Below, in pieces: positions 6,672 to 7,076 of a DNA stretch of 7,076 bases (positions are counted from its first letter, which is position 1; each line of letters begins with the position of its first letter). The position numbers were made by a program, and so were the translations under genes. The notes beneath the pieces were generated by a model. It did no database searches. It was not told the DNA's origin and saw nothing but the letters and a program-made list of their open reading frames with translations. Origin of the DNA: Pseudomonadota bacterium (GTDB lineage Bacteria; Pseudomonadota; Gammaproteobacteria; UBA11654); contig JAPOHS010000050.1 of assembly GCA_029979325.1 (NCBI GenBank), positions 1 to 7,076 of the forward strand, written 5' to 3'.

Positions 6672-6680
6672 CAGGTTTAA

Positions 6681-6767
6681 GCCCGGGTGGCGGAATTGGT
6701 AGACGCTACGGACTTAAAATCCGTTGAGATTTTTCTCGTGCCGGTTCGAGTCCGGCCCTGGGCACCA
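6681..6767 (+). tRNA. tRNA-Leu (anticodon TAA)
   Basis: An 87-nt class II tRNA. The acceptor stem GCCCGGG (6681-6687) pairs with CCTGGGC (6757-6763), followed by discriminator A6764 and an encoded CCA (6765-6767). The anticodon stem ACGGA/TCCGT encloses CTTAAAA with anticodon TAA at 6715-6717. The long variable arm TGAGATTTTTCTCG forms its own small hairpin, as expected for leucine tRNA. It is the third member of the gammaproteobacterial Gly-Cys-Leu order. An alpha/beta hydrolase gene starts 50 nt downstream, with no obvious terminator between. Confidence 0.97.
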
Positions 6768-6817
6768 AACCTGAATGTTATGAAACTAAATAGTATTTTT
6801 TATTCGAATCATAAATT

Positions 6818-7076
6818 ATGACTGAAAATTATACTTATGAGCCTGACCTGTCTCTCTATAAGTCTGAAGAGGGCTATCAAAAAATGATGTCATGGTATGA
6901 AAGGGTATGCGATGAGATCACAGTTGATCATAAAAGCATTTTTGCCGACACAAGATTTGGCAAGACACACATCATCGAGGCTGGGGATGCCAATCAAAAA
7001 CCTGTTTTATTGATTCCAGGTGTCGCTGGATGTGCACCATTGTGGAGACATCAAATCAATGCATTCTCTGAGCATT
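6818..7076 (+). CDS. Alpha/beta hydrolase, N-terminal part (runs off the window)
   Basis: The ATG at 6818 opens a frame that continues without a stop to the right edge (86 codons visible). An in-frame TAA at 6812-6814 fixes the start; no strong Shine-Dalgarno site is visible. After a charged N-terminus (MTENYTYEPDLSLYKSEEGY), the segment TRFGKTHIIEAG (47-58) leads to the first core strand and oxyanion-hole loop PVLLIPGVAG (64-73), then APLWRHQINAFSEH, as in alpha/beta hydrolases of the esterase/lipase type, with PGVAG in place of the common HGxxG. There is no signal peptide, so it is cytoplasmic. The nucleophile and the rest of the catalytic triad lie outside the window, so catalytic competence and substrate cannot be judged. 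It may be transcribed with the tRNA genes. Confidence 0.85.
   Translation, partial: MTENYTYEPDLSLYKSEEGYQKMMSWYERVCDEITVDHKSIFADTRFGKTHIIEAGDANQKPVLLIPGVAGCAPLWRHQINAFSEH

Overview
The window looks like the chromosome of an AT-rich, compact Gram-negative bacterium, most likely a marine gammaproteobacterium (a SAR86-like lineage is my best guess, by inference only). The reasons are short intergenic gaps, a large TonB-dependent receptor with the 'EEIVVTARKKAENLQDIP' type of N-terminus, several secreted enzymes, and three tRNA genes in the order Gly(GCC), Cys(GCA), Leu(TAA). That order matches the glyW-cysT-leuZ tRNA operon of E. coli and related gammaproteobacteria.

Layout: tRNA-Gly (27-102) is followed after 23 nt by a same-strand set of four genes. 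These encode an uncharacterised secreted 144-aa protein (126-560), a secreted VOC/glyoxalase-fold protein (611-1111), a secreted YtcJ-type amidohydrolase (1124-2809) and a monofunctional proline dehydrogenase (2806-3636), the last overlapping the amidohydrolase stop. A strong bidirectional terminator (3637-3667) separates this set from a convergent 901-aa TonB-dependent receptor (3684-6389, minus strand). The 211-nt gap upstream of the receptor holds a candidate receptor promoter, a pair of GTTACA direct repeats one helical turn apart, and a TATAAT box facing the tRNA genes. tRNA-Cys (6601-6671) and tRNA-Leu (6681-6767) follow, then the start of an alpha/beta hydrolase gene that runs off the right edge.

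How it may work together (inference): the receptor would import an unknown substrate through the outer membrane. The secreted amidohydrolase, possibly with the VOC protein and the small secreted protein, would act on it in the periplasm. Proline dehydrogenase would oxidise proline, possibly the product, in the cytoplasm. The translational overlap of amidohydrolase and proline dehydrogenase is the best physical evidence of a link; the substrate cannot be read from the sequence.

The most interesting large-scale feature is that this five-gene block lies between tRNA-Gly and tRNA-Cys, which are normally next to each other in gammaproteobacteria. No recombinase, insertion sequence, CRISPR array or duplicated attachment site was seen. 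The protein families are mostly recognisable, so I do not claim a wholly new system; the novelty is in the arrangement and in a few protein details.
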